Assembly: GCF_028747205.1 (NCBI RefSeq)
Contig: NZ_CP112880.1
Location: 6,607,501 to 6,671,500 of the forward strand
Source of the DNA: Streptomyces sp. CA-278952
Lineage (GTDB): Bacteria; Actinomycetota; Actinomycetes; Streptomycetales; Streptomycetaceae
Direction of reading: 5' to 3'
DNA: 64,000 nucleotides
The notes beneath the pieces are model-generated. The model was given only the letters and a program-made list of their open reading frames with translations, made no database searches and was not told the DNA's origin. Positions within the stretch are counted from its first letter, which is position 1. Every line of letters starts with the position of its first letter. A program made the translations under genes and the position numbers. Positions 19,114-29,256 of this stretch are shown in pieces.

Positions 19114-19531
19114 GTCGCCCTGTCGAAGGGCGCTTACTGCTGGTCAAGGGGGTCGTAGGGTCTTTCACCCGGGAAGATCCGACGAGTCCTGTACCGGTGG
19201 GCGGCCTGGGTGGCGCCGCCGCCCGGCCGTCTCGGCAGCGAGTGTTTGAGCAGGATACGACGCGCCGCGAAGATCCGCGCGACGGTCTCCGCAAGATCTC
19301 CCAGCTGACCGAGTGGGACGTGGAGTGGCTGGGGTGAAGGTGTGACGCCCCTGTGCAGGGTGTGGCCGGAAGCAGCCTCCCGCCGTCGCTGTTACCCTGG
19401 TAGCCCGTGGACCGGTGGTCGTTCGCGACAGCGCACGAGGCCCCCGAACCGCAGCGACGGCGCCCCCGGAATCCCCGGTTGGGCGGCCGGTACGCACCTC
19501 AGAATCGCGACCACGGGAGCCCCCTTTGGCT
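19114..19531. other. 418-bp gap upstream of pyrG
   Basis: No convincing gene. A plus-strand frame ending REDPRDGLRKISQLTEWDVE at 19337 looks protein-like only at its end and lacks a start with a ribosome-binding site. The gap must hold the divergent promoters of the GH15 gene and pyrG; I cannot place either with confidence. Confidence 0.5.
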
Positions 19532-21199
<1,668 letters not shown>

Positions 21200-21287
21200 C
21201 GCCGAGGCATTACGGTTGACCGGGGTACGGATCCTGCGCGGATCGGTACCCCGGTTTCCGTTGGTTCGTGGGAGGACGTGGACGTAC

Positions 21288-21914
21288 ATGGGTATCCAGG
21301 ACAAGCCCGAGGAGTGGCAGGTCACCGCGACCGCGACCCCCTTCACCGGCGCCAAGACCAGCGTCCGCACCGACCAGGTGGTGATGCCCGACGGATCCGT
21401 CCACGGCCGTGACTACCAGGTCCACCCCGGCTCCGTGGCCGTCCTCGCGCTCGACGACGACGACCGGGTCATCGTGCTGCGCCAGTACCGCCACCCGGTG
21501 CGCCACCGGCTCTGGGAGATCCCGGCCGGACTGCTCGACGTCCCCGGCGAGAACCCCCTGCACGCCGCTCAGCGCGAGCTGTACGAGGAGGCGCACGTCA
21601 AGGCCGAGGACTGGCGGGTGCTGGCCGACGTCTACACCACGCCCGGCGGCTGTGACGAGGCCGTGCGCGTCTTCCTCGCCCGCGATCTCTCCGAGGCGGA
21701 GGGCGAGCGGTACGCGGTCTCCGAGGAGGAGGCCGACATGGAGCACGCCCGGGTGCCGCTGCCCGAGCTGGTCCGCTCGGTGATCGCGGGGGACGTGCAC
21801 AACAACTGCCTGGTCGTCGGGGTGCTCGCGCTCTCCGCCGTACGCGCGGGCGACGGCGTCGACTCCCTGCGCCCCGCCGAGGCGCCCTGGCCGGCCCGGC
21901 CCTTCGAGGCCTGA
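21288..21914 (+). CDS. NUDIX hydrolase (ADP-ribose pyrophosphatase type)
   Basis: 208 aa, ATG 21288 with GGAGG at 21271-21275. The Nudix box region is AGLLDVPGENPLHAAQRELY followed by EEAHV; the metal-binding REL-x-EE core is intact, but the Gly of the usual EExGU is His. RVIVLRQYRHPVRHRLWEIP upstream is typical of ADP-ribose and nucleoside-diphosphate-sugar pyrophosphatases. It follows pyrG by about 90 bp in the same direction and is probably co-transcribed, a known neighbour of pyrG in Streptomyces. Confidence 0.9.
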   Translation: MGIQDKPEEWQVTATATPFTGAKTSVRTDQVVMPDGSVHGRDYQVHPGSVAVLALDDDDRVIVLRQYRHPVRHRLWEIPAGLLDVPGENPLHAAQRELYEEAHVKAEDWRVLADVYTTPGGCDEAVRVFLARDLSEAEGERYAVSEEEADMEHARVPLPELVRSVIAGDVHNNCLVVGVLALSAVRAGDGVDSLRPAEAPWPARPFEA

Positions 21915-22103
21915 CGGGCAGTCTGGACCCCTGCCCCACCCCCCGGTCGGTCATTAAAAATGAAGAAATGCTGATCCGATCGGGGGATGTTCCCCGCGCT
22001 CCGCCCCACTCCGCAGTGATCGTCGTCACCGCTGAACTACGCTCGAAAAGCACCCGACCGGAGTTCCGGCGGGCACCGCGTGCAGCGAAGTGGAGCGTGG
22101 CTC

Positions 22104-24236
22104 GTGACCGATCAGGCGGTGGACACCAGCGGCCCGGCAAAGGCCCCGGGGGCCGAGGAGCCGTCCGGCACCGCCCCGCCCCGATTCTTCGGCCGCGAAC
22201 GTGAGTTGAAGGCCCTGCGGGCGGACATCGAGCGGGCCGGCCTCGACACCCTGGCCGGCCGTAAGACCCCCCGCGCCCGAGTCCTGCTCATCGCGGGCCG
22301 GCCCGGCTCCGGTCGCAGCGCACTCGCCGAGGAGCTGGCCGGAGCGCTCACCGGAACAGACGCCGCCGGGGCCGCCGCCACCGCCCCGGGCGTACTGCCC
22401 TGGGCCGTTCCCGGCACGGGCTCCGGCGACTACCCCGACGGGGTGCTCCGGGTCGGCCTCACCGACCCCGGCGGCGGACGCGTCCCCACCGAACGCACCG
22501 CGGGCGAGATCCTCGGCCTCCTCGGGGTGGCGGTCCCGCCCGGCGCCGATCAGGACGAACTCTCCGAGATGGTCCGCGAGGCCCTCGCCGTACGCCGGCT
22601 CGTCCTGGTGCTCGACGACGCGGCCGACGCCGAACAGGTCGACCCGCTCCTCCCGGAGAACCCGGACTGCCTGGTCCTCGCCACCGCGACCGGACCGCTG
22701 ACCGGCATCCCCGACGTACGGCCCTGCACCCTCGGCGGACTGGAGGCGGGGGCGGCGGTGCGGCTGCTCGCCCGCGTCATCGGACAGGTCCGCATCACCG
22801 TCGACCCCCGCACCGCGGAGAGCCTGGCCGAGGAGTGCGGGGGGCAGCCCGCGGCGCTCGCCCTGATGGGCGGCCTGCTCGCCGCGCACCCCATGGCCTC
22901 GGTCGCCGACGTCGCCAAGCAGTTGCACGATCTCCCCGACCCCGGCGAGCAACTGCCCACCGGCGCCCGCCCGCTGGCCCGCGCGCTCCGGCTCGTCCAC
23001 GACTCCCTGCCCCAGGCCGCCGCCCGGATACTGCGTCTGCTGGCCCTCGCCCCCGCCGGGCTCGCCGACGCCCACACGGCCTCCGCGCTGGCAGGCTGCT
23101 CGGTCTCCGCCGCCCGCTCCACCCTCGACGACTTCGTGAAGCTCGGGCTGCTGCGGACGGACAGTGCGGCCCACCCCCAGTACGCGGTGCCCGGCTGCCT
23201 CGCCCCGATGCTGCTGGCCCTCCTGGAGGACCGGGACCGGCCGGCCGAGATCCAGCTCGCCCGCGCCCGGATGCTGGAGCGGACCGTGCGCCGGCTCCAG
23301 TCCTGCCGGGCGGTCACCGAGCCGGAGAGCTCCACGGCCCGCCGCAAGCTCGCCGGCCTGCCCCGCTCGCTGCGTTTCCCGAACGCGGACGAGGCGGGCG
23401 CGTGGCTGCGGGTCCGCCAGCCCGCCCTGCTCGCATCGGCCCGGCTCGCCGTGGCGGACGGCGAGCTCGACACCCTGGCGCGGCGACTGGTGGCGGCCCT
23501 GGTGCGGGCGCTGGCCGCGCACCGGGGGACGGAGCAGGCCGCCCCCGAGCTGTACGGGCTGCACGGCCTCGTCCTGGACGTGGCGCTCCGCCGCGAGCTG
23601 CCCCGCGAGCAGGCGGCCGCCCTGCTGAACCTCGCGGACCTGGACGCCCGCACCGGCCGCACCCGGCACGCGCTGACCCGCTACCGGGCCGCGCTGGACG
23701 CCGGAAAGGCGGCGAAGGACCTGTACGCCACCGGCCGCGCGATGGAATCCGTGGGCGGCGCGTACGAGGAGCTGGGGGACTACCACCGGGCCGCCGACTG
23801 GTACGGCCGGGCGCTCGCCCAGCGGCTGACCCAGGGGGAGCGCGCCGACGAGGCCCGGCTGTACGGGCGGCTCGGCGCGGTCCACACGTACGCCGGTCGC
23901 TACGGCGAGGCGCTGCGGAACTGGCGGGCCGCCGCCGCGGGCCACCGCAGGCTCGGCGATCCGGCGGCCCAGGCGCGGGCGCTCAGCGAGGCCGCCCGGG
24001 TCCAGGAGTACGCGGGCCGGCCGCACGACTCGCTCCAGACCTGCAAGGAGGCCGTCGACCTGGCCAGGCGCGCCGGTGACGTGCGGCTTCAGGCGGCGCT
24101 CCAGCTGCGGCTTGCCGACACGCTGGACCGGCTCGGGGACCCCGCGGCGGCCGGGTTGCACCGGAGCGCGGCCGATAGATTGCTGGGCGAGGAGGCTCCT
24201 GCCTACGAAATCCGTAGTGCTTCGTTGGAAAGTTAA
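22104..24236 (+). CDS. STAND-type ATPase with C-terminal TPR repeats
   Basis: 710 aa from GTG 22104 (TGGAG upstream). RFFGRERELKALRADIE introduces an AAA/STAND module: LLIAGRPGSGRSALAEEL at about 61-78, where the Walker A lysine is Arg, and Walker B LVLVLDDAADAEQVDPLLPE. A winged-helix-like region follows (about 270-370). Residues about 510-700 are TPR hairpins: GRTRHALTRYRAALDAGKAA, GGAYEELGDYHRAADWYGRA, YGEALRNWRAAAAGHRRLGD. The architecture resembles AfsR/LuxR-type signal-transduction ATPases without an obvious N-terminal DNA-binding domain. The ligand is unknown. It is conserved in position between pyrG and ald in Streptomyces. Confidence 0.85.
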   Translation: MTDQAVDTSGPAKAPGAEEPSGTAPPRFFGRERELKALRADIERAGLDTLAGRKTPRARVLLIAGRPGSGRSALAEELAGALTGTDAAGAAATAPGVLPWAVPGTGSGDYPDGVLRVGLTDPGGGRVPTERTAGEILGLLGVAVPPGADQDELSEMVREALAVRRLVLVLDDAADAEQVDPLLPENPDCLVLATATGPLTGIPDVRPCTLGGLEAGAAVRLLARVIGQVRITVDPRTAESLAEECGGQPAALALMGGLLAAHPMASVADVAKQLHDLPDPGEQLPTGARPLARALRLVHDSLPQAAARILRLLALAPAGLADAHTASALAGCSVSAARSTLDDFVKLGLLRTDSAAHPQYAVPGCLAPMLLALLEDRDRPAEIQLARARMLERTVRRLQSCRAVTEPESSTARRKLAGLPRSLRFPNADEAGAWLRVRQPALLASARLAVADGELDTLARRLVAALVRALAAHRGTEQAAPELYGLHGLVLDVALRRELPREQAAALLNLADLDARTGRTRHALTRYRAALDAGKAAKDLYATGRAMESVGGAYEELGDYHRAADWYGRALAQRLTQGERADEARLYGRLGAVHTYAGRYGEALRNWRAAAAGHRRLGDPAAQARALSEAARVQEYAGRPHDSLQTCKEAVDLARRAGDVRLQAALQLRLADTLDRLGDPAAAGLHRSAADRLLGEEAPAYEIRSASLES

Positions 24237-24379
24237 TGCTTTGTAAGGCTAGACAGCGCGAAGTCCTTCATTAGACTGGCTCTGCCGCGTTCCTCCGTGG
24301 CGTCTCCATTTATGCTGTATATGTCCGGGTGTGCACCGTTCTGCCCGGATGACCCTCCGAGCCAAGGACCGTGATCGAC

Positions 24380-25495
24380 GTGAAGGTCGGCATCCCCCGC
24401 GAAGTCAAGAACAACGAGTTCCGGGTGGCGATCACCCCCGCCGGAGTGCATGAGCTCGTCCGCCACGGCCACCAGGTCGTCATCGAGCACGACGCCGGTG
24501 TCGGCTCGTCCATCCCGGACGAGGAGTACGTCGCCGCCGGCGCGCAGATCCTCGCCACCGCCGATGAGGTCTGGGCCGCCGCCGACCTGCTGCTGAAGGT
24601 CAAGGAGCCGGTCGCCGAGGAGTACCACCGCCTCCGCAAGGACCAGACCCTCTTCACGTACCTGCACCTCGCCGCCTCCCGCGAGTGCACCGACGCGCTG
24701 CTGGCCTCCGGCACCACCGCCATCGCCTACGAGACGGTCGAGACGGCGAACCGCGCCCTCCCGCTGCTCGCCCCGATGTCCGAGGTCGCGGGCCGCCTCG
24801 CCCCGCAGGTCGGCGCGTACCACCTGATGCGCTCCGTCGGCGGCCGCGGCGTGCTGCCCGGCGGCGTCCCCGGCACCGCGGCGGGCAGGGCCGTCGTCAT
24901 CGGCGGCGGTGTCTCCGGCTGGAACGCCACGCAGATCGCCGTGGGCCTCGGCTTCCACGTCACGCTGCTCGACCGCGACATCAACAAGCTGCGCGAGGCC
25001 GACAAGATCTTCGGCACCAAGGTGCAGACCGTCGTCTCCAACGCCTTCGAACTGGAGAAGGCCGTCGTCGAGGCCGACCTCGTCATCGGCGCCGTGCTGA
25101 TCCCCGGAGCCAAGGCCCCGAAGCTGGTCACCAACGAGCTCGTCGCCAAGATGAAGCCCGGAAGTGTACTTGTCGACATTGCAATCGACCAGGGTGGCTG
25201 CTTCGAGGACTCGCGTCCGACGACCCACGCCGAGCCGACCTTCCAGGTCCACGACTCGGTCTTCTACTGCGTCGCCAACATGCCCGGCGCGGTGCCCCAC
25301 ACCTCCACCTACGCGCTCACCAACGCGACGCTGCCCTACATCGTGGAGCTCGCGAACCGCGGCTGGGCCGACGCCCTGCGCCGCGACGCCGCGCTCGCCA
25401 AGGGCCTCAACACCCATGAGGGCCAGGTGGTTTACCGTGAGGTGGCCGAAGCGCACGGACTCCCGCACGTCGAGCTGAGCACGCTCCTCGGCTGA
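24380..25495 (+). CDS. ald: Alanine dehydrogenase
   Basis: 371 aa from GTG 24380, the exact length of well-studied Ald enzymes, with AAGGA (24364-24368) 11 nt upstream; GTG 24371 would add three residues but leaves only 2 nt to that site. Interconverts L-alanine and pyruvate + NH3 with NAD. Substrate Lys/His are in KVKEPVAEEYHRL and FTYLHLAAS; the Rossmann motif is VVIGGGVSGWNATQIAVGLG; DIAIDQGGCFEDSRPTTHAE and NMPGAVPHTSTYALTNATLP are family signatures. Cytoplasmic hexamer in studied relatives. Confidence 0.95.
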   Translation: MKVGIPREVKNNEFRVAITPAGVHELVRHGHQVVIEHDAGVGSSIPDEEYVAAGAQILATADEVWAAADLLLKVKEPVAEEYHRLRKDQTLFTYLHLAASRECTDALLASGTTAIAYETVETANRALPLLAPMSEVAGRLAPQVGAYHLMRSVGGRGVLPGGVPGTAAGRAVVIGGGVSGWNATQIAVGLGFHVTLLDRDINKLREADKIFGTKVQTVVSNAFELEKAVVEADLVIGAVLIPGAKAPKLVTNELVAKMKPGSVLVDIAIDQGGCFEDSRPTTHAEPTFQVHDSVFYCVANMPGAVPHTSTYALTNATLPYIVELANRGWADALRRDAALAKGLNTHEGQVVYREVAEAHGLPHVELSTLLG

Positions 25496-25523
25496 CGGGT
25501 CAACTCCCTCCGTCAACATCGCG

Positions 25524-25562
25524 CGTCCGGCCGGACCTTGCCGAGCAAGGTCCGGCCGGACG
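25524..25562 (+). terminator. Terminator after ald
   Basis: Perfect 17-bp stem (25524-25540 with 25546-25562), 5-nt loop CCGAG, 28 nt after the ald stop, without a U-tract. Confidence 0.88.
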
Positions 25563-25716
25563 TGTATCGGGCCCTGTGGGGCCCTTGCGCAACTCGTGCC
25601 GAACGTAGCCCTTTACCCGTTTCGTGCTGCGGTGAAATGTGCGGCTTGGTCGCTGTGCACCCTTGACAGCGAGGCGTTCGATTGCCGACACATCGGGCCG
25701 GGTCCGGCGGATTGTG

Positions 25717-25746
25717 TTGCTGCGGACCGGTGACACGCCATAGAGT
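25717..25746 (+). promoter_or_regulatory. Possible vegetative promoter of the parA-like operon
   Basis: TTGCTG (25717-25722), 18-bp spacer, TAGAGT (25741-25746), fitting the Streptomyces HrdB pattern TTGACN-16/18-TAGRRT. It predicts a leader of about 70 nt. Confidence 0.4.
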
Positions 25747-25821
25747 CGCCAATCGTCGGCATGGTGCCACGCTGACCTATCGATAAGTTTCCTGGTCACG
25801 TCCAAGGAGGTAAGACGACTT

Positions 25822-26982
25822 GTGAATGAGTCGACAATTACTCCCGGGGGTGGTCAACCAGGGATGCCTGCACGGGGTCTGAGCCCGATCGGGCTCGAAG
25901 CTGTCGGCTCCGTCGCTGTCCGCACCTTCGCCACCCAACAGCACATGACGACAGCCCCCCAGATGATGGACGGCCTACACGTGAACGCCACGGCCGGCAA
26001 CGAGAGCAGCCGGGACACCGACCGCTTCGCCGACTTCGCCGAGGTGCCCGAGGGGCACTTCTACGACCCCGACGCCGAGTACGAGCCCGATCCGGAGTAC
26101 GCGGCCACCCTCGCGCCCGACGCCGCGCGTCAGCGCCGCGAGCGCATCGGCCCGACCGGGCGGCCCCTGCCGTACTTCCCGATCCCGGGCCCCCTGACCG
26201 ACCACGGCCCCGCGAAGATCATCGCGATGTGCAACCAGAAGGGCGGCGTCGGCAAGACCACGTCGACCATCAACCTGGGCGCCGCGCTCGCGGAGTACGG
26301 ACGCCGGGTCCTGCTCGTCGACTTCGACCCACAGGGCGCGCTCTCCGTCGGCCTCGGGGTCAACCCGATGGAGCTGGACCTCACCGTCTACAACCTGCTG
26401 ATGGAGCGGGGGATGACGGCCGACGACGTCCTGCTCAAGACCGCGGTCCCCAACATGGACCTGCTGCCCAGCAACATCGACCTCTCCGCGGCCGAGGTGC
26501 AGCTCGTCAGCGAGGTGGCCCGCGAGTCCACGCTCCAGCGCGCCCTCAAGCCGCTGATGGCCGACTACGACTACATCGTGATCGACTGCCAGCCCTCGCT
26601 CGGCCTGCTCACCGTGAACGCCCTGACGGCCGCTCACAAGGTCATAGTGCCGCTCGAGTGCGAGTTCTTCGCCCTGCGCGGGGTGGCGCTGCTCACCGAG
26701 ACCATCGAGAAGGTCCAGGAACGGCTCAACCCGGAGCTGGAGCTCGACGGCATCCTCGCCACCATGTACGACTCCCGTACGGTGCACAGCCGCGAGGTCC
26801 TGGCGCGCGTCGTCGAGGCCTTCGACGAGCACGTCTACCACACGGTCATCGGCCGCACGGTCCGCTTCCCGGAGACCACGGTCGCCGGCGAGCCCATCAC
26901 CACCTACGCCTCCAACTCGGTCGGCGCAGCCGCCTATCGTCAGCTCGCCAGGGAGGTGCTCGCCCGGTGTCACGCCGAGTGA
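25822..26982 (+). CDS. ParA/Soj-like ATPase with N-terminal extension
   Basis: 386 aa, GTG 25822 with a perfect AAGGAGGT. Residues 1-130 are a poorly conserved acidic/Pro-rich extension absent from chromosomal ParA. The ATPase follows: IIAMCNQKGGVGKTTSTINL (deviant Walker A, Lys140 and Lys145), VLLVDFDPQGALSVGLGVNP, YDYIVIDCQPSLGLLTVNAL and PLECEFFALRGVALLTETIE. It is distinct from the oriC-linked ParA; no parS or parB is here. The next gene overlaps it by 16 nt and encodes an RHH-like protein, a plausible DNA-binding partner, followed by scpA-scpB. Role in chromosome organisation is inferred from this context. Confidence 0.9.
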   Translation: MNESTITPGGGQPGMPARGLSPIGLEAVGSVAVRTFATQQHMTTAPQMMDGLHVNATAGNESSRDTDRFADFAEVPEGHFYDPDAEYEPDPEYAATLAPDAARQRRERIGPTGRPLPYFPIPGPLTDHGPAKIIAMCNQKGGVGKTTSTINLGAALAEYGRRVLLVDFDPQGALSVGLGVNPMELDLTVYNLLMERGMTADDVLLKTAVPNMDLLPSNIDLSAAEVQLVSEVARESTLQRALKPLMADYDYIVIDCQPSLGLLTVNALTAAHKVIVPLECEFFALRGVALLTETIEKVQERLNPELELDGILATMYDSRTVHSREVLARVVEAFDEHVYHTVIGRTVRFPETTVAGEPITTYASNSVGAAAYRQLAREVLARCHAE

Positions 26983-27545
26983 GTCTGCCGGGGGCCGACG
27001 AGCTGTTCCGTACCACCGGAGGCGGGATGGGCCTCCAGCCGTCCTCGCCGGCGGAGCGGCGGCGCAGGGCGAACGGCGAGCCGCGGGTGCCCGCGCCCGC
27101 CGGGGAGAGCGACCCCTCCGGCCAGGCCCCGCCGGCCGACCGTGAGGAGCACGCGGCGGCCGACGCCGACGGCGGCGACTCGCGGGGCCGCGGCGGCGAG
27201 GGCGAGCGCCCCCCGTCCGCCAGGGCCGCCTCCGGCGAGCGCCCCGCGCCCTCCGCCGCCCCGGCCGAGCAGCCCCCGGCGGTCCAGCAGCAGCGCAGAC
27301 GCGGCGGCGGACGCGGCGCGAACCGCCGCCCCAGCGGCCGGGAACGCCACGACGAGAAGATCACGGTCTACGTCTCCGCCGAGGAGCTGATGGACCTCGA
27401 ACACGCCCGGCTCGTCCTGCGCGGCGAACACGGCCTCGCCGTCGACCGCGGCCGCATCGTCCGCGAGGCGGTGGCGGTGGTCCTGGCCGACCTGGAGTCC
27501 CGGGGCGACGCGAGCATCCTCGTACGGCGGCTGCGCGGCCGCTGA
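26967..27545 (+). CDS. Disordered protein with C-terminal ribbon-helix-helix-like domain
   Basis: 192 aa, GTG 26967 with GGGAGGTG (26951-26957), overlapping the end of the parA-like gene. Residues 1-125 are low complexity (Pro, Ala, Arg, Glu). The C-terminus DEKITVYVSAEELMDLEHAR and GRIVREAVAVVLADLESRGD has the strand-helix-helix pattern of RHH DNA-binding proteins such as the small centromere-binding partners of ParA-type ATPases. Its overlap with the ParA-like gene makes translational coupling likely. No experimental function is known to me. Confidence 0.75.
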   Translation: MSRRVSLPGADELFRTTGGGMGLQPSSPAERRRRANGEPRVPAPAGESDPSGQAPPADREEHAAADADGGDSRGRGGEGERPPSARAASGERPAPSAAPAEQPPAVQQQRRRGGGRGANRRPSGRERHDEKITVYVSAEELMDLEHARLVLRGEHGLAVDRGRIVREAVAVVLADLESRGDASILVRRLRGR

Positions 27546-27628
27546 GCGGCACGGCGCGGGTAGCCTGCACCGCAGGTCCCGCCGGCCGGCGGGACCCGCC
27601 CGCGCCGCCGCCCCACCCCTGGACCACC

Positions 27629-28603
27629 ATGCCCACGCCCGACGACCCCGCCACCCCGCGCCGCCGCGCCCTGGGGCGGGGGCCGGGTGCGGTGGCGCCC
27701 CCGGTGGAGGCGGCTCCCGTACAAGAGCCTGGGCCCGTACCCGTGCGAGACGCTGTGCCGGAGCGGGCGCCGGGGCCGGAAGCGGACGACAAGCGCTTCA
27801 CCGTCCGGCTGGTGAACTTCGAGGGCCCCTTCGATCTGCTCCTCCAGCTGATCTCCAGGCACAAGCTGGATGTGACCGAGGTCGCCCTGTCGAAGGTCAC
27901 CGACGAGTTCATGGCGTACATCCGCGCCATGGGCCCCGACTGGGACCTCGACCAGACCACCGAGTTCCTCGTCGTCGCCGCCACGCTGCTCGACCTCAAG
28001 GCCGCCCGGCTGCTGCCCGCCGCCGAGGTCGAGGACGAGGCGGACCTCGCGCTCCTGGAGGCGCGGGACCTGCTCTTCGCGCGGCTGCTCCAGTACCGCG
28101 CGTACAAGCGGATCGCCGAGATCTTCCAGGGCCGCCTGGAGTCGGAGGCCCGCCGCCACCCCCGTACGGTCGGCCTGGAGGACCAGCACGCGGCGCTGCT
28201 GCCCGAGGTGGTCATCAGCATCGGGCCCGAGGGCTTCGCCCGGCTCGCGGTGAAGGCGATGCAGCCGAAGCCCAGGCCCCAGGTGTACGTGGACCACATC
28301 CACGCCCCGCTGGTCAGCGTCCGGGAGCAGGCGGGCCTCGTGGTGGAGCGGCTGCGCCGGGCCGGGGCGGCGGTGAGCTTCGCGGTGCTGGCCGGGGACG
28401 CGCCGGACACCCTGACCGTGGTGGCCCGGTTCCTGGCCCTGCTGGAGCTGTACCGCGAGAAGGCCGTCACCCTCGACCAGGACGAGGCGCTGGGCGACCT
28501 GCTGGTGACCTGGTGCGGCGGGGCGGAAGCGGAACCGGGGGTGACGGACGAGTTCGACCGGGAGCTCAACGGGCGCGCTGACGAGGAGGACGTACGGGAA
28601 TGA
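27629..28603 (+). CDS. scpA: Segregation and condensation protein A
   Basis: 324 aa, ATG 27629. Kleisin subunit of the bacterial SMC condensin. Family features: FTVRLVNFEGPFDLLLQLIS (about residues 55-74), HKLDVTEVALSKVTDEFMAY, EFLVVAATLLDLKAARLLPA, and a C-terminal winged helix near RFLALLELYREKAVTLDQDE. The first 50 residues are a Pro/Ala-rich variable extension. The stop overlaps the scpB start (ATGA). Works with ScpB and Smc in nucleoid compaction and segregation. Confidence 0.94.
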   Translation: MPTPDDPATPRRRALGRGPGAVAPPVEAAPVQEPGPVPVRDAVPERAPGPEADDKRFTVRLVNFEGPFDLLLQLISRHKLDVTEVALSKVTDEFMAYIRAMGPDWDLDQTTEFLVVAATLLDLKAARLLPAAEVEDEADLALLEARDLLFARLLQYRAYKRIAEIFQGRLESEARRHPRTVGLEDQHAALLPEVVISIGPEGFARLAVKAMQPKPRPQVYVDHIHAPLVSVREQAGLVVERLRRAGAAVSFAVLAGDAPDTLTVVARFLALLELYREKAVTLDQDEALGDLLVTWCGGAEAEPGVTDEFDRELNGRADEEDVRE

Positions 28604-29256
28604 GCGAGCAGCCGACGCGGGAGACCGACGAGGGCGCGGTCGCCGCGCTCGATCTGAAGCCCGCCCTGGAGGCGGTCCTCATGGTCGTCGACGAGCCCGC
28701 CACCGTCGACCACCTGGCCAAGGTGCTCCAGCGGCCCCGCAGGGCCGTGGCGGACGCGTTGCGGGAGCTGGCCGACGAGTACACCGTGCAGCGCCGGGGC
28801 TTCGACCTGCGGCTCGTCGCGGGCGGCTGGCGGTTCTACACGCGCCCCGCGTACGCGGCGGCCGTGGAGGGCTTCGTCCTGGACGGCCAGCACGCCCGGC
28901 TCACCCAGGCCGCGCTGGAGACCCTGGCGGTGGTCGCCTACCGGCAGCCGGTGAGCCGCTCGCGGGTCTCGGCGGTGCGCGGAGTGAACTGCGACGGCGT
29001 CATGCGGACCCTCCTCCAGAGGGGCCTGGTGGCGGAGGCGGGCGCGGAACCCGAAACAGGTGCGATCCTGTACAGGACGACGAACTACTTTCTGGAGCGA
29101 ATGGGCCTGCGAGGCCTGGACGAGCTCCCGGAACTCGCGCCCTTCCTCCCCGAGGCGGACGCGATCGAGGCTGAGACGCTAGAGGGTGTGCCGTCGTTCG
29201 ATCCGGACGCACCGGACACCCCGGATACTCACGCAGACGACAAGACGGAATTTTGA
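28600..29256 (+). CDS. scpB: Segregation and condensation protein B
   Basis: 218 aa, ATG 28600 overlapping the scpA stop. Two winged-helix units: LKPALEAVLMVVDEPATVDH and FDLRLVAGGWRFYTRPAYAA, then LTQAALETLAVVAYRQPVSR, the family signature, and VMRTLLQRGLVAEAGAEPET. The acidic C-terminal tail is variable. Dimeric partner of ScpA in the condensin complex. The stop overlaps the next start (TGATG). Confidence 0.94.
   Translation: MSEQPTRETDEGAVAALDLKPALEAVLMVVDEPATVDHLAKVLQRPRRAVADALRELADEYTVQRRGFDLRLVAGGWRFYTRPAYAAAVEGFVLDGQHARLTQAALETLAVVAYRQPVSRSRVSAVRGVNCDGVMRTLLQRGLVAEAGAEPETGAILYRTTNYFLERMGLRGLDELPELAPFLPEADAIEAETLEGVPSFDPDAPDTPDTHADDKTEF

Larger units (their letters stand above)
25496..25821. 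other. 326-bp gap between ald and the parA-like gene
   Basis: It holds the ald terminator (25524-25562) and a probable promoter at 25717-25746. A perfect AAGGAGGT (25803-25810) precedes the GTG at 25822. No gene is seen. Confidence 0.6.

Noticed and set aside
19062..19337. 91-codon frame upstream of pyrG
   Set aside because: It begins antisense to the GH15 start region and lacks a ribosome-binding site; only its last 30 residues look protein-like.
24241..24277. TTGTAA/TAGACT upstream of ald as a promoter
   Set aside because: The spacer is 25 bp, too long for a vegetative promoter.
25663..25691. TTGACA at 25663 as a promoter of the parA-like gene
   Set aside because: A perfect -35, but no -10-like hexamer at 16-19 bp (CGACAC). 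The 25717-25746 pair fits better.
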